Of a stretch of 64,000 nt of DNA, positions 62,839-64,000 are shown piece by piece. This DNA comes from an uncultured Flavobacteriaceae bacterium. GTDB lineage: Bacteria > Bacteroidota > Bacteroidia > Flavobacteriales > Flavobacteriaceae. A program made the position numbers and the translations under genes. The stretch covers positions 62,001 through 126,000 of the forward strand of contig CANMXP010000011.1 of assembly GCA_947501845.1 (NCBI GenBank), in the 5' to 3' direction. Below the pieces are notes generated by a model. That model did no database searches. It saw only the letters and a program-made list of their open reading frames with translations, and had not been told where the DNA came from. The number at the start of each line of letters is the position of its first letter. Position 1 is the first letter of the stretch.

Positions 62839-64000
62839 CTATTTTCTAATCAAATTAATCGTAGTAGTTCTATGTTCTAATAAAATACTTGAAGCCTCTA
62901 CCGCATCACCTTTAACTGGATTTAATGAAAACAATGCTCTGGAAATAGGCGAGATGAAGTGGTATTCTATTTTATTTCTGATGCCTCTACCACCATTATT
63001 TAAATCGGCAATAGATAATTCCTTAAGCGTTTGCATCACTTTTTGCTGAAGATGAAGTGAAATACCTAGTTGTTTTTGAATGGCATTGATATGGTTTTCC
63101 ATCATCATATCAAAGATCATTTTACCAACATCTTTTCTTATGAAATCAAAAACAATAATATTATCTCCAATTCTATTCAGTAGTTCGGGACGGTTTAAAT
63201 CCAATTTAAAATACCGCTCAATTTCATGCTTCACTTTCTTTTCTACAGTTTCAAACGTATCTTCAAAAGTCACATTTGGAAAACGTTCTCCTGTTGGCGA
63301 TTTTTTATAAATTCCTAAGTTGGAAGTAAAAATAATTAGAGTTTCAGAAAAATAGACCTTGTCACCTCTTCCACTTGTAAGTACGCCATCATCTAAAATC
63401 TGTAGAAATTTATCTAATATTCTGGGATGTGCTTTTTCAATTTCGTCAAACAATACCACGCTAAAAGGTTTTTCCCTTACTGCATTGGTAAGTTCACCAC
63501 CAACATCATACCCTACATAGCCTGGAGGTGCTCCAATAAGTCTTTGGTCAGAATGTTCAGCACTAAACTCAGACATATCAAACCTAATATATGCGCTTTC
63601 ATCACCAAATAGAAGGCTAGTAAGTGTTTTGGCTAACTCTGTTTTTCCCACACCCGTTGGTCCTGCTAAGAAAACAACACCTCTGGGACGATTATTTCTT
63701 TTTGAAGAACCAACACCTGTTATGGCTCTTTTTACAATATCCATGATATGTAGAACCGAATGATTCTGCCCTTTTACCCGCTTTCTTATAAAAGTTTCTC
63801 CGTTCTTTATTTTTTCTCTATCAATTTTAACCCAGGGATCTTCGGTTACACCTACTTTATATCTTCTCACCGCATCGGCAATAAACGAAATAGGAATAGA
63901 CTCAGCTCTGGCCAATTCTATAATTGCTACCAAATCTAATAACAATAATCCTTCGGTTTCATCAACAAAATCTGTAACTATCTTGCTTACTTCAGCTTTA
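62839..64000 (-). CDS. Clp-type AAA+ ATPase, N-terminus beyond window edge
   Basis: The frame is open to the right edge (387 codons visible), so the start lies outside. Residues from the edge inward show the end of one domain (LARAESIPISFIADAVRRYKVG) and then a full ClpB/ClpA D2-like domain: Walker A GPTGVGKTELAK, pore loop GYVGYD, Walker B VVLFDEIEKAHP, sensor FTSNLG, arginine finger RPELLNRIG and sensor 2 GGRGIRN. The pore loop and Clp layout suggest threading of protein substrates. No ClpP-binding loop is seen. It heads the visible operon; a first AAA domain is likely upstream. Confidence 0.9.
   Translation of the reverse strand, partial: KAEVSKIVTDFVDETEGLLLLDLVAIIELARAESIPISFIADAVRRYKVGVTEDPWVKIDREKIKNGETFIRKRVKGQNHSVLHIMDIVKRAITGVGSSKRNNRPRGVVFLAGPTGVGKTELAKTLTSLLFGDESAYIRFDMSEFSAEHSDQRLIGAPPGYVGYDVGGELTNAVREKPFSVVLFDEIEKAHPRILDKFLQILDDGVLTSGRGDKVYFSETLIIFTSNLGIYKKSPTGERFPNVTFEDTFETVEKKVKHEIERYFKLDLNRPELLNRIGDNIIVFDFIRKDVGKMIFDMMMENHINAIQKQLGISLHLQQKVMQTLKELSIADLNNGGRGIRNKIEYHFISPISRALFSLNPVKGDAVEASSILLEHRTTTINLIRK

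Noticed and set aside
1-64000. tRNA, rRNA, CRISPR arrays, intact insertion sequences or prophage genes
   Set aside because: No cloverleaf-like, ribosomal, regularly spaced repeat, transposase, integrase or capsid sequences were seen on reading both strands; a tRNAscan/Infernal run would be decisive.

Overview
The window reads as chromosomal DNA of a marine-type member of the Flavobacteriaceae (Bacteroidota). The base composition is strongly A+T rich. Several families are typical of this group (DUF4254, DUF4837, DUF6427/DUF6341-like, DUF2652, bacterial GH3, a flavobacterial-type Upp). Promoters, where visible, carry the Bacteroidota -7 box TAnnTTTG, with no recognisable Shine-Dalgarno sites. 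I saw no rRNA, tRNA, CRISPR array or intact transposase.

Layout. (1) 1-4953: housekeeping edge with a GT9 glycosyltransferase cut by the left border, DUF4254, upp, two small flavobacterial proteins and purD. A multi-hairpin structured element at 5014-5138, just upstream of purD, may be a small RNA. (2) 5286-36728: a large surface-polysaccharide locus. A short plus-strand block (CapK-like ligase, WecB epimerase, GT4) converges on a long minus-strand block. Read in the direction of transcription, that block holds a Wzz-like chain-length protein, dTDP-rhamnose synthesis (rfbBACD), a complete legionaminic-acid-type nonulosonate pathway (LegB, LegC, LegH, LegI, LegG, PtmE-like, LegF), an amidotransferase triad (HisF/HisH/WbuX-like), a Wzx flippase, acyl- and glycosyltransferases, an EpsG-like polymerase, a decayed GT2 gene, an O-antigen ligase-like protein, UDP-glucose dehydrogenase, UDP-glucuronate decarboxylase and the initiating phosphoglycosyltransferase. 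Together these can make a Wzx/Wzy-type glycan containing rhamnose, UDP-xylose- or glucuronate-derived sugars and an amidino-modified nonulosonic acid. A DUF4143-type ATPase behind a perfect 22-bp hairpin is lodged among them. (3) 36740-48596: mostly housekeeping genes (DUF6909-like, GH3, M23 peptidase, TatA, DUF4837 lipoprotein, lytic transglycosylase, pgk, DUF2652, holB, SDR). (4) 48771-54673: a loose accessory stretch with REP-like palindromes, gene remnants (truncated DUF6569-like, truncated ECF sigma), unassigned membrane and secreted proteins, a HELLH protein and an XRE regulator.

(5) 54686-64000: the most unusual part, a tightly coupled minus-strand operon that runs off the right edge. 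In transcription order it encodes a Clp-type AAA+ ATPase (N-terminus outside the window), a radical-SAM activase-like protein, a 2060-residue fusion of zinc ribbon, kinase-like, DUF4011, SF1 helicase and endonuclease-like domains, and a 446-residue helical protein starting MSGPKVVRIVT. Junctions between genes are 0-3 bp or overlap by 1 bp, so the four products very probably act together. The helicase-nuclease part resembles DUF4011 helicases proposed as anti-phage proteins. The combination with a kinase-like module, a radical-SAM enzyme and a Clp ATPase is the best candidate here for an undescribed system, perhaps a nucleic-acid-sensing defence or stress machine; that role is inference.
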